DNA of 64,000 bases. It comes from Pelagibius sp040217155 (GTDB taxonomy: Bacteria > Pseudomonadota > Alphaproteobacteria > Kiloniellales > Kiloniellaceae). The DNA is taken from assembly GCA_040217155.1 (NCBI GenBank), contig JAVJNS010000029.1:152777-216776 (forward strand), read 5' to 3'. Every line of letters starts with the position of its first letter. The stretch's first letter is position 1. This document shows, piece after piece, positions 1 through 8,153 of this stretch. Below the pieces are notes generated by a model. That model was not told the DNA's origin and made no database searches. It saw nothing but the letters and a program-made list of their open reading frames with translations. A program made the translations under genes and the position numbers.

Positions 1-379
1 CTACGAGGATCTGCTCGGCGATACCGCCGCGAAACTGACCGAAATTTTCGCTTGGATGGAGGTGGATCCCGGTGGAGCTCTTTCGCAGCAGGTCGCGGAG
101 GAAACCCAGATCGCAAAGTTGCGGCAGGCTGCGCCGGTAAATGCCTGGGATCTGACCACGGAACCTCAGGGGTTCTTCCGAAAGGGTAAGGCCGACGGCT
201 GGAAGGAAGACCTGACCGGCAGTGAAATAGCCGTCGTCGAAGCTATTGCCGGTTCACTGATGGAAGAGTTGTCCTACCTGCGCGTGACGCCGGGCATGTC
301 GTGGCGTCAGGCGGTCGAGATTCGCACCCGTGAGGGCCTCGCTCGGCGGCTTTCGAGCCTGGCCATGAGACTGCAGTAG
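1..379 (+). CDS. Sulfotransferase domain protein, C-terminal part (5' end outside window)
   Basis: The reading frame is open from base 2 and ends at 377-379, so the gene begins upstream of the window. The visible ~125 residues start YEDLLGD and contain FFRKGKADGWKEDLT, which matches the C-terminal FRKG-x-x-G-x-W-K region that binds the phosphate and stabilises PAPS in the sulfotransferase superfamily. It would transfer sulfate from PAPS to an acceptor, here probably a glycan given the polysaccharide genes that follow. A second sulfotransferase lies at 1861-2784. The ATG at 56 is internal and not a likely start. Acceptor unknown. Confidence 0.75.
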   Translation, partial: YEDLLGDTAAKLTEIFAWMEVDPGGALSQQVAEETQIAKLRQAAPVNAWDLTTEPQGFFRKGKADGWKEDLTGSEIAVVEAIAGSLMEELSYLRVTPGMSWRQAVEIRTREGLARRLSSLAMRLQ

Positions 380-419
380 CGCGCCGCCACCGGCGTGGGC
401 TGGACTGAGGAAAAAATCT

Positions 420-1850
420 TTGTCGATCCGGACTTCAATCGCCTGGACTTTCAGCGAGCAAACGTTGCAGCAGGTTCTGCAACTGGCCGGCGCGGTCGTC
501 ATCGCGCGCCTGCTGACACCGGACGAGTTGGGCGTCTTCGCGCTCGCCGTGTCGGCCGCGGCGGTACTCACCGCGCTGCGGACCTTCGGGGTCGGCAACT
601 ACCTGATCCGGGAACCGGGCCTAAACCCTGAGAAAATCCGCTCGGCCTTCGGCGTGATGCTGGTGATTTCCTGGTCGCTCGGCCTGGTCCTCTTACTGGG
701 ACGGCCGTTTATCGCGGAACTCTACAACCGGCCCGGCATCGCCGAGGTGATGGGCCTGCTGGCGCTGAACTTCGTCGTTGCGCCCTTCGGCGCGCCGGCC
801 TCGGCGCTGCTGGCGCGAGACATGCGCTTCAGGATCCTGCACAACATCGGCCTTGTTTCCGCCGCGGCGGGAACCGGGATCAGCGTTACCCTGGCCTTCG
901 CCGGCTTCAGCTACCTGGCACTGGCCTGGGGCCTGCTGGCGACCACCTGCCTCAACACGATTCTGACCCTCTTGGCGACGCCGCAGCATGCCTTCCTGAA
1001 GCCGTCCTTCATTTATTGGCGCGAGATCACGAAGTTCGGTGGCCTGCTGTCGCTGACATCGCTCATCGGGGCGCTCAATGCCGAAGGCGTGCGCTTCATC
1101 CTCGGATGGTTTGCCGCCCCGGCCAGCCTCGCGCAGTTCAACCGGGCGGCCCAGGTGCCCAATGTCTTTCGCCAGGGGATCTTCCAGCCGATCGCCCGCG
1201 TGCTGACCCCCGCCTGGTCGAGCGACCTGCGCGAGGGACGGTCAATCGGGCCGGGGGCGGAGAAACTGGTGGCCGTCAATACCGTGCTCGTCTGGCCGGT
1301 CTTCCTGGCGCTGAGCTTCGTCGCGCTGCCCTTCATTACGCTGGTCTTCGGTGAGAACTGGCGCCCGGCCGGCGAAATCTTTCCCTGGGTGCTGTTGTCG
1401 CAGGGGATCGTCGCGGCCTTGCCGCAGCCCGAACAGGTGCTGGTGCCCCATGGCAGGGTCGGGCGCATCTTCACGGTCCGCGGCCTCGCGGCAGTCTTCT
1501 CGATAGCGACCGCGATCTACGGAGCGTCCATCGGCCTGGAGGCATTTGCCATCTCCCGGGTCGCGGCGGCCTGTTTTTTCATCGCCGTCACTTTTCTGGC
1601 GATCCGCCGCCTCATCGACTTTCAGGTCGGGCGGTACGGCCTGCGTTACCTGCGCTCGGCGGCTGTCGCGATGACTGCCTCGATGCCGGCGGCGGCGTTT
1701 CATTTTTCCGGCCGCGCGAGCATGAACCTGCTCGAGTTGCTGCTTGTCGTCGTGGCCTGCGGCCTGTTGTGGTTGCTCGCCATCGCCGTGACCCGGCACT
1801 TCGTCTGGGGTGAGCTTCAGATGGCCGCGCGCAGGGCATTTGGGAGTTGA
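420..1850 (+). CDS. Oligosaccharide flippase, PST/Wzx-like family
   Basis: A 476-residue polytopic membrane protein with many hydrophobic segments. The N-terminal part (QQVLQLAGAVVIARLLTPDE, about residues 15-35, then ELGVFALA) is the usual opening of polysaccharide transporters of the MOP/PST family, which flip lipid-linked oligosaccharide across the inner membrane. The start is TTG at 420, preceded by a GAGGA ribosome-binding site. It sits between two sulfotransferase genes and upstream of a GT2 enzyme, so it probably moves the repeat unit built by this locus. Length is normal for the family. It could equally be named lipopolysaccharide biosynthesis protein. Confidence 0.85.
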   Translation: MSIRTSIAWTFSEQTLQQVLQLAGAVVIARLLTPDELGVFALAVSAAAVLTALRTFGVGNYLIREPGLNPEKIRSAFGVMLVISWSLGLVLLLGRPFIAELYNRPGIAEVMGLLALNFVVAPFGAPASALLARDMRFRILHNIGLVSAAAGTGISVTLAFAGFSYLALAWGLLATTCLNTILTLLATPQHAFLKPSFIYWREITKFGGLLSLTSLIGALNAEGVRFILGWFAAPASLAQFNRAAQVPNVFRQGIFQPIARVLTPAWSSDLREGRSIGPGAEKLVAVNTVLVWPVFLALSFVALPFITLVFGENWRPAGEIFPWVLLSQGIVAALPQPEQVLVPHGRVGRIFTVRGLAAVFSIATAIYGASIGLEAFAISRVAAACFFIAVTFLAIRRLIDFQVGRYGLRYLRSAAVAMTASMPAAAFHFSGRASMNLLELLLVVVACGLLWLLAIAVTRHFVWGELQMAARRAFGS

Positions 1851-1860
1851 AGCCATTCAC

Positions 1861-2784
1861 ATGCGACAGTTAGCTCAAATTCTCTGCAGTCCGGCCGTCT
1901 CGCGGAACCAGGCGCGGACAGCGCGGCGTTATGCCGCGCGACTTGACACGCAACTGGCCACCTTCGATGCCCGTTTCTCCGCGTTCGGCGATGAGGCGTC
2001 CGCGATGGCTAGTTGCGCCGCGCCGGTCTTCATCCTTTCCGCCGGCTGGCGGTCAGGGTCGACCTTGTTGCAGCGCATGGTGATGGCGAGGAATCCGGAG
2101 ATCATCCTCTGGGGCGAACCCTACGCGGCGGCTTCACCGATCCTGACCTTGGCCGATCAACTGCGTCCTTTCTCCGACGCCTGGCCCGATCCCGCCTATT
2201 TTGTCGAGGAGCACGGCGCCGACCTGGCGGAACAATGGGTCGCCAATCTCTATCCGCCGGCGGCCAGCTTCCGCGCGGCGCATCTCGCCTATTGCGAAAC
2301 GCTGTTCGCGCGGCCGGCGCAGGCGCTGGGCCGGCCGCAGTGGGGCTTGAAGGAAGTCCGCTTCGGCGCCGATCAGGTGCGATACCTGAAATGGCTCTAT
2401 CCGCAGGCGAAGTTCGTCTTTCTCGTGCGCAATCCCCTTGACGCCTACCGCTCCTACCGAAGCAGGCTGAATTGGTTCGCCCGCTGGCCGGACCGGATGG
2501 TTTCCAACCCCTATGACTTCGGCTTGCATTGGGCCCGCCTGTGCCGCGATTTCGTGGCGCTGAGGAATCAAGACGTCGGCCCCCTGCTGCGCTACGAAAG
2601 TCTTGGCGAGGCGGCAACCGTCGCCGTGCTGCAGGACCATCTCGGCTGGGAGATTCCGCCGCTCGAAAGCATGGCGCAGGTGAAGGGGTGGAAGGGCCCA
2701 AGCGCCAAGCGCCAGTCGTGGCTGGAGCGCAGCCTGCTGCGGCGTGCGACCGCTGCGATCGCCGAGGACCTGGGCTATGTCTGA
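1861..2784 (+). CDS. Sulfotransferase family protein
   Basis: A 307-residue soluble protein. Residues 60-70 (SAGWRSGSTLL) are the 5'-phosphosulfate-binding loop of PAPS-dependent sulfotransferases. FVFLVRNPLDAYRS near residue 185 is the 3'-phosphate-binding motif. The open frame extends back to 1810 but that overlaps the flippase gene, so ATG 1861 is preferred. A conserved RYESL segment lies in the C-terminal third. It is placed directly after the flippase and before a GT2 gene, which suggests sulfation of the exported glycan. The acceptor cannot be read from the sequence. Confidence 0.85.
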   Translation: MRQLAQILCSPAVSRNQARTARRYAARLDTQLATFDARFSAFGDEASAMASCAAPVFILSAGWRSGSTLLQRMVMARNPEIILWGEPYAAASPILTLADQLRPFSDAWPDPAYFVEEHGADLAEQWVANLYPPAASFRAAHLAYCETLFARPAQALGRPQWGLKEVRFGADQVRYLKWLYPQAKFVFLVRNPLDAYRSYRSRLNWFARWPDRMVSNPYDFGLHWARLCRDFVALRNQDVGPLLRYESLGEAATVAVLQDHLGWEIPPLESMAQVKGWKGPSAKRQSWLERSLLRRATAAIAEDLGYV

Positions 2785-2865
2785 GCGCCGCCCCAACGTC
2801 ATTTCCGCGGTGGTCCGTGACGCAGCGGCCAGGATGCGCCGCCCTCGCCGTAAGGGAGGACTCCC

Positions 2866-3834
2866 GTGCCACTGGTCTCGGTGATCATTCCCGCCTTCGA
2901 CGCCGAGGCTTATCTCGAACAGTCCGTGGCTTCGGTTCTGGGTCAGAGCCTCGTCGACATCGAGATCCTGATTGTCGACGACGCCTCGAGAGATGGGACT
3001 CTCGTAGTGGCGCGGCGCCTGGCGAAAGCGGATTCGCGGGTGCGGGTCATCGCGGCGGAGCGGAACCTCGGGCCTGCCGGGGCGCGCAACCTGGGACTGG
3101 ACAGCGCGACGGGCGATTGGGTCGCGCTGCTGGACGCCGATGACGCCTTCGAGCCGGAACGCCTGGCGCGGCTGCTCGGCGCCGCCCGCGACTGCGGCGG
3201 CGACCTGCTGGCCGACAATCTGTTACTGGAAGACGAGAGCGGCCAGGTCGAGCCGATGCTGCCGGCGGTGGAGACGCCAAGCTGCGTGCCGCTCTCCGCG
3301 GTGCAGTTTCTGCTCGGCAACCTTCCGGATCCGGCACAGCCGCGCAGGAGCTACGGCTTTCTGAAGCCCCTGATCGCTCGCGCCTTCTTGGTGACGAAGG
3401 CATTGCGCTACGACGAAGATCTGCGCTTTGCCGAGGACTTCGCCTTTTATCTTGCCTGCTTCTCGGCGGGCGCGCGCTTCTATCTGCTGCGGGAACCGCT
3501 CTACCGTTATCGCATCCGCGCCGACTCGCTCACCGCCCATCACTCGATAGACGATCTCCGCCGCCTGCAGCTTGTCGACGCGCGCCTGCTGCGGGAACAA
3601 CGCGCTGCAGCGGCCGGCTTTGTCTCGGCGCTGAAGCGCCACAAGAAGTCGATCGATCAGCGTCTGCAATGGCGCTTGGTGATCGGCGCGATGAAGCGGC
3701 GCGCCTGGATCGCCGCGCTGGGCGCCAGCCTCAAGGGCTGGCACGTGTTCGGCTATGTCTCGATCAAGCTCGCCGGCGAGGCCTGGCGCCGCCTTTGGCG
3801 GAGAGACGTCAGGGCCAGGGCGGTCGAGACGTAA
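2866..3834 (+). CDS. Glycosyltransferase family 2
   Basis: A 322-residue enzyme with a GT-A fold opening (VSVIIPAFDAEAYLEQSVAS), a nucleotide-binding segment VDDASRDGT near residues 38-46 and a DADD metal-binding motif near residue 90. It would move a sugar from a nucleotide-sugar donor to the growing lipid-linked glycan at the cytoplasmic face of the inner membrane. The start is GTG 2866, after a GGAGG site. Its last 82 bases overlap the convergent O-antigen ligase gene. Donor and linkage are not predictable. Confidence 0.87.
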   Translation: MPLVSVIIPAFDAEAYLEQSVASVLGQSLVDIEILIVDDASRDGTLVVARRLAKADSRVRVIAAERNLGPAGARNLGLDSATGDWVALLDADDAFEPERLARLLGAARDCGGDLLADNLLLEDESGQVEPMLPAVETPSCVPLSAVQFLLGNLPDPAQPRRSYGFLKPLIARAFLVTKALRYDEDLRFAEDFAFYLACFSAGARFYLLREPLYRYRIRADSLTAHHSIDDLRRLQLVDARLLREQRAAAAGFVSALKRHKKSIDQRLQWRLVIGAMKRRAWIAALGASLKGWHVFGYVSIKLAGEAWRRLWRRDVRARAVET

Positions 3835-5036
3835 ACGGCGCCGAGCAGGACTTGGATCAGGTCGTGCTGTCGGTAAAGGGCGTACTCGCTCAAGGAGTAG
3901 ACGGTCACGAAGGCCAGAAAGAGAACCGGCAGGGCGGCGGTAGCGGCGCGGTCGGTGGCGGCGAGGGCCACGGCACGCCAGGCGAAGAGCAGAAGGAATC
4001 CCGCCGTCAGCAGCAGCCCGGTCAAGCCGAGCTGCACGGCGATATCCAGATAGCTGTTGTGGAAGTTCTTGACCTCCATTCCCAGCACATACTGCACATA
4101 GCGCCCGGCGGAGCCGTCGCCGCCATTCCAGAAAGCGTCGAAGCCGCCGCCCAGCAGCGGACGGGCTTCGATCAGGTCGGCGGCGAAGTCCCAGAGCAGG
4201 GAGCGGCCGGTCAGGGTACGCTCCTTGCCGAGCGTCTCCAGCACCAGGTCGACGGGGTCGCGGTCGAAGGCCAGGAACGACCAGACAAGCAAGCCGACCG
4301 CCAATAGCGCGATGAGATAGGCGATGAGGCGCAGCGGCGCCGCAGCGTGGCGGGTCAGAAGCACCGGCGTCAGGCCGCAGAGGCCGAGGGCCATGATGAT
4401 TGCCGTTCCGGACTCGCTGAGCGCGATGAGAAGCAGGGCGGTGGCCGCCACTGTGGTGACGGCAAGCCGCCGCCACGGTGCGGCGAAGAGCAGCAGGCAG
4501 CAGACCAGCAGGAGAACCATGCGTCCGCCGAGCACGTTCTTGTGCGGAAAGATACCGCGCGCGATGCCGTTCGTATCGAAGGCGAAGCTGCTGTCCGCCA
4601 GGATCGCCGCCAGGGAAGCCAGCCCCGCCAGGGTTAGGACGAAGAACAGGGCCCTTGTCATTTCGAAGAGGCTGAAACGGGCACCGAGATAGAGGCTGAT
4701 CAGCACGGTCATGGTCAATTGGACCGCCGTGCGGAGCGACTGGCCGGGCAGGTCCGACCAGAAGAACGAGAGGCCGGCCAGCAGCGGCCAAAGCAGCAAA
4801 GGGGCGGCGATCCACAACGCCGACATAAAGGCGCCATAGCGCAGCAGAAAGAGTCCCAGCGCCGCGAGGTAGATGACGTACCAGGCGAGCGATTGCATCT
4901 GCGGCTGCAGCGACAGGGCATAAGAGGCGATCGTCAGGACCAAGAGCAGAAGGAGATGCTCCCAGGGGCGCAGCCCGTCTGCGATCGCGGCATAGCTGCC
5001 GCCGGGAGGACTGTGAGTCTGTGCTGCGGCGACCAT
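3753..5036 (-). CDS. O-antigen ligase / polymerase family membrane protein
   Basis: A 427-residue polytopic membrane protein with about ten hydrophobic segments and a large periplasmic loop containing HNSYLDIAVQLGL, the hallmark of the Wzy_C (O-antigen ligase, PF04932) domain. Such proteins polymerise repeat units or ligate them to lipid A core or another acceptor at the periplasmic face. The stop falls inside the 3' end of the convergent GT2 gene. It is read divergently from the WbaP-type gene across a 344-bp spacer. Polymerase and ligase roles cannot be separated from sequence alone. Confidence 0.85.
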   Translation of the reverse strand: MVAAAQTHSPPGGSYAAIADGLRPWEHLLLLLVLTIASYALSLQPQMQSLAWYVIYLAALGLFLLRYGAFMSALWIAAPLLLWPLLAGLSFFWSDLPGQSLRTAVQLTMTVLISLYLGARFSLFEMTRALFFVLTLAGLASLAAILADSSFAFDTNGIARGIFPHKNVLGGRMVLLLVCCLLLFAAPWRRLAVTTVAATALLLIALSESGTAIIMALGLCGLTPVLLTRHAAAPLRLIAYLIALLAVGLLVWSFLAFDRDPVDLVLETLGKERTLTGRSLLWDFAADLIEARPLLGGGFDAFWNGGDGSAGRYVQYVLGMEVKNFHNSYLDIAVQLGLTGLLLTAGFLLLFAWRAVALAATDRAATAALPVLFLAFVTVYSLSEYALYRQHDLIQVLLGAVYVSTALALTSLRQRRRQASPASLIET

Positions 5037-5380
5037 GGTTCACTGCGCGCGTTTGCTGACCGGCGCAGCACGGTAGTCATCGCACCTGCACAATGCCAAA
5101 CGGAATTTCGTGGAACAAAGGATTGTCAGTAAAAAGCCACAACTTAGACCATGTGAAATCACAATCGGGTTGAAGCGTCGATGATAGTCTTTGTGCAGCG
5201 CAATACGGCGGCGGGTAGGTCCCATGGATGATGGGGCGAGGCGCCCGCCGGGCGAAACGCCACAGCTCAGAACGGTGCCGGCGGCGGCGTGATTGACTCT
5301 GGAAACGCAGTGCCACTGACCTGAAAGCAAGGGCCGGAGCGTCCGGCTCGGATCGAGGGAACGGACAGAGGGATTTCGCG
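5037..5380. other. Divergent intergenic region between ligase and sugar-transferase genes
   Basis: This 344-bp stretch separates two divergently read polysaccharide genes and must hold both promoters. The part around 5095-5200 is visibly richer in A/T than its surroundings. I could not find a convincing pair of -35 and -10 boxes or a palindromic operator, and no short gene is supported. Confidence 0.5.
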
Positions 5381-6838
5381 ATGGCAGCGGCGCTGGCGGC
5401 ACTGGGATTCAGGAAAGGCAGGCCGGTTGCCCGGCCGATCGCGCGGGTCGTGATCGAACTCGCGTTTCGAATCTGCGACCTGATGCTGCTCGGCCTGTCC
5501 GGCTTGGCGATTTTCTTCATTCGCCGCTTTGACGAGCCCGGCCTGCTGTACTCCCATTACATCGGTGCCATTCTCCTGGCCATGGTCGTGGCGACGCTGA
5601 TGCTGCATCGTTTCGACGTCTACCGCGACGACTTCCTGTTCAGCCGGCGGGTGCCCTTCGGCGGGCTGTTCTCGGCCTGGACGGTGACTTTCTGCGTCCT
5701 GCTGGCCGCCGCCTTCCTGTTCAAAGTGTCCGACACCTACTCACGCGCCTGGGCCTTGACGTGGTTTGCCGCGGGCGGCGTCGGCTTGGTGGCCGGACGC
5801 TACGCGCTGCGTCAGTGGGTGCGCGGCCTGTCGGTTGCTGGCCGCTTCGCCAACCGGACGGTGATCGTCGGCGCGGGGGAGCAGGGGCGCCGCCTGGCCG
5901 GTTACCTCCAGCGCCACGGCGACGCCGCCACCCGGATCATCGGCTTTGCCGACGACCGCCTGACGCGGGTGCCGCAGGTCAGCGACGGCCTTTCGGTCCT
6001 GGGATCGGTCGACCACCTGGTCGATTTGATCCGCCGCGACCTCGTCGACCAGGTCATCGTTGCGCTGCCGTGGACAGCGGACAGCCGTCTGCGGGAAGTT
6101 GTCGGCAAGCTGGAACAAACACCGGTGCCGATCCGTCTAGCTCCCGACCTTGCTGCCTTCTGTTTCCCGGATCGCCGTTTCACGACGGTGGGCCGCTTGC
6201 CGATGATGCAGCTTTTCGAACGTCCGATTTCGGGGTGGTCCTTTGTGATGAAAAGCATGGAAGACCGTATCTTGGCGGGATTGATCCTGTTTTTTTTCGC
6301 GCCGCTGCTCCTCGTGGTGGCGCTCGCCATCAAGCTTGATTCGCCGGGGCCGGTGTTTTTTCGGCAGAAACGTTTCGGGTTCAATGAGGATCTCTTCAAC
6401 TGCTGGAAGTTTCGCACCATGCAGCAGCACCGGGCCGACGCGAACGGCGAGGTACTGACGCGCAGAGACGATGACCGGATCACACGGGTAGGACGCTTCC
6501 TGCGCCGCACGTCGATCGACGAACTGCCGCAGTTGTTCAACGTGCTGAAAGGTGAAATGTCGCTGGTGGGTCCGCGGCCCCATGCCACCTCGGCCAAGGC
6601 GGCGGGCCGGCTCTACACGGAAGCCGTGGAGGTTTATGCCGCCCGCCATCGCGTCAAGCCGGGGATCACCGGCTGGGCCCAGGTGAACGGCTGGCGCGGC
6701 GAGACCGACACCCTTGAGAAAATCGAACGGCGCGTAGAGTACGATCTCTTTTACATCGAGAACTGGTCACTGAGTCTGGATCTGAAAATCTTACTGCGAA
6801 CCGCCATGGTGGTGGTTGGCGATCGCGAGGCCTTTTGA
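5381..6838 (+). CDS. Undecaprenyl-phosphate glucose/galactose phosphotransferase (polyprenyl glycosylphosphotransferase)
   Basis: A 485-residue enzyme that starts repeat-unit synthesis by placing hexose-1-phosphate on undecaprenyl phosphate at the inner membrane. It has four to five N-terminal membrane segments, a central Rossmann-like domain (VIVGAGEQGRRLAGYL, near residue 160) and a C-terminal bacterial sugar transferase domain from about residue 285. That domain carries KFRTMQ, the DELPQLFNVLKGEMSLVGPR block and KPGITGWAQVNGWRGET. This is the full WbaP/ExoY/WcaJ layout. Its stop overlaps the start of the next gene by one base (TGATG), so the two are coupled. Confidence 0.92.
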   Translation: MAAALAALGFRKGRPVARPIARVVIELAFRICDLMLLGLSGLAIFFIRRFDEPGLLYSHYIGAILLAMVVATLMLHRFDVYRDDFLFSRRVPFGGLFSAWTVTFCVLLAAAFLFKVSDTYSRAWALTWFAAGGVGLVAGRYALRQWVRGLSVAGRFANRTVIVGAGEQGRRLAGYLQRHGDAATRIIGFADDRLTRVPQVSDGLSVLGSVDHLVDLIRRDLVDQVIVALPWTADSRLREVVGKLEQTPVPIRLAPDLAAFCFPDRRFTTVGRLPMMQLFERPISGWSFVMKSMEDRILAGLILFFFAPLLLVVALAIKLDSPGPVFFRQKRFGFNEDLFNCWKFRTMQQHRADANGEVLTRRDDDRITRVGRFLRRTSIDELPQLFNVLKGEMSLVGPRPHATSAKAAGRLYTEAVEVYAARHRVKPGITGWAQVNGWRGETDTLEKIERRVEYDLFYIENWSLSLDLKILLRTAMVVVGDREAF

Positions 6839-7527
6839 TGTCATCTTCCATTCCGCTGCCACGCAAAGCCGTGGTCATCCTTGGTTTCAACGCTGAAGCA
6901 TCGCGCGTCGGCGCCGCGCCCGCTGTGCCCTACGGGGCGTTGGCAGAACACCTGCCGGCGGCCGATCGCCTGTACATCCAGGAGGCTGTCGAAGAAGCAC
7001 TGGCAGCCGGTTTGAGCGAGCTGATCTTCGTTACGCAGGACGGATTTGCGCTGCTGGATATGGCAAGGGGTCTGGCAAACGACAGTCTGCCGCTGCAACT
7101 GGTCGTGCCACGTCAGAAGCCGGCGCTGGGCCTGGGGCAGGCGCTGCGTGGCGCCCGGTCGATGATTGGCGAGGAGCCCTTCGTGGTGCTAACCCTGGGG
7201 CAAGCGCGAAGCATTGCCGGTGGGGCGCTACGGCAGCTGTTGGCGGCCTACCGCCGTGTGGGCGGCAACCTGGTTGTCGTGACCGACGCGGAAGTGCTGC
7301 ACGGTCAGGGCACCTTCGCGGCCATCGATAAGGCGGCGGTCGGTCATTGCATCTTGCAGCCGGATATCTTCAAGGCCCTGGATGACGACCCGGAGGGCGA
7401 TCTCGCGGCGGCGCTCCTGGCGCAAGCCGAGATCTGGCCGGTGACGGCCCTGCCGTTGCGCGGCGGGAGCCCGGACGCGGGGGGCCGGCCGCAGGAGGCG
7501 GAAGCCATGGCCGGCGCGGCGCGGTAG
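6838..7527 (+). CDS. GalU-like nucleotidyltransferase fold protein lacking catalytic motifs
   Basis: A 229-residue protein that still follows UTP-glucose-1-phosphate uridylyltransferase in outline: KAVVILGFN at the N-terminus, YIQEAVEEALAAGLSELIFV, and VVPRQKPALGLGQALRGARSMIGEEPFVVLTLG. The nucleotide-binding G-x-G-T-R loop is replaced (GFNAEASRVG), and the metal-binding LGDD is replaced by LTLGQARS. The C-terminal ~60 residues are shorter than in GalU. It is translationally coupled to the WbaP-type gene. This suggests a non-catalytic or regulatory partner for donor sugar supply, or a decaying paralogue. Identity to GalU is judged by eye. Confidence 0.65.
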   Translation: MSSSIPLPRKAVVILGFNAEASRVGAAPAVPYGALAEHLPAADRLYIQEAVEEALAAGLSELIFVTQDGFALLDMARGLANDSLPLQLVVPRQKPALGLGQALRGARSMIGEEPFVVLTLGQARSIAGGALRQLLAAYRRVGGNLVVVTDAEVLHGQGTFAAIDKAAVGHCILQPDIFKALDDDPEGDLAAALLAQAEIWPVTALPLRGGSPDAGGRPQEAEAMAGAAR

Positions 7528-7577
7528 CAGCCGGCCCAGCGCCGGAAGTTTACCAAGAGAGGACGAAGGAGAACCTG

Positions 7578-8150
7578 ATGATCCGCAGAGGATTTGCGCC
7601 CCGCTTCGGTGGCGCGGCGGCAGCGCTTCTGCTGCTCGCGGCTTGTGCGGGGCAACTCGCTTCACTGCCGGCCCTGCCCGACGGGCAAGCGGGTCCCTAT
7701 CAGCTTGGCGCCGGCGACCGGGTGCGCCTGCAGGTCTTCGGACAGCAGGAGTTGAGCCAGGAGTATCTGGTCAGCGATTCCGGAACCATCACCGTGCCGC
7801 TGATCGGCTACGTCGCGGCCGAAGGCCGCTCGCTGCCAGCGCTGGAGGATGCGATCAAGAACCAACTCAGGGACGGCATTCTCGTCGATCCCAATGTCAC
7901 AGCGGAGATCGTGTCTTACCGGCCGTTCTATGTCCTCGGCGAAACCAAAGCCCCGGGCCAGTATCCCTTCGTCCCACGCATGACCGTTCTCACCGCTGTT
8001 TCCATGAGCGGCGGCTTCACCTTCCGTGCCGAAGAGGACATGGTTTCCATCACCCGCATGGTGGACGGCCAGATGACGGAGTTTCGTGCCGAACCGCTTG
8101 CCCTCGTCGCTCCCGGCGACGTCATCAACATCCACGAGCGCTTTTTCTAG
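7578..8150 (+). CDS. Polysaccharide export outer-membrane lipoprotein (Wza-like)
   Basis: A 190-residue lipoprotein. The signal peptide ends LLLLAAC with the lipidated Cys at residue 23. A polysaccharide export (PES) domain follows (YQLGAGDRVRLQVFGQQELS from about residue 41), then one SLBB-type domain (FYVLGETKAPGQYPFVPRMTV). It is the short one-SLBB form. Such proteins form the outer-membrane exit channel for polysaccharide. A GGAGAA site precedes ATG 7578. No Wzc-type co-polymerase is in this window; it may lie upstream of base 1 or elsewhere. Confidence 0.92.
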   Translation: MIRRGFAPRFGGAAAALLLLAACAGQLASLPALPDGQAGPYQLGAGDRVRLQVFGQQELSQEYLVSDSGTITVPLIGYVAAEGRSLPALEDAIKNQLRDGILVDPNVTAEIVSYRPFYVLGETKAPGQYPFVPRMTVLTAVSMSGGFTFRAEEDMVSITRMVDGQMTEFRAEPLALVAPGDVINIHERFF

Positions 8151-8153
8151 CCA

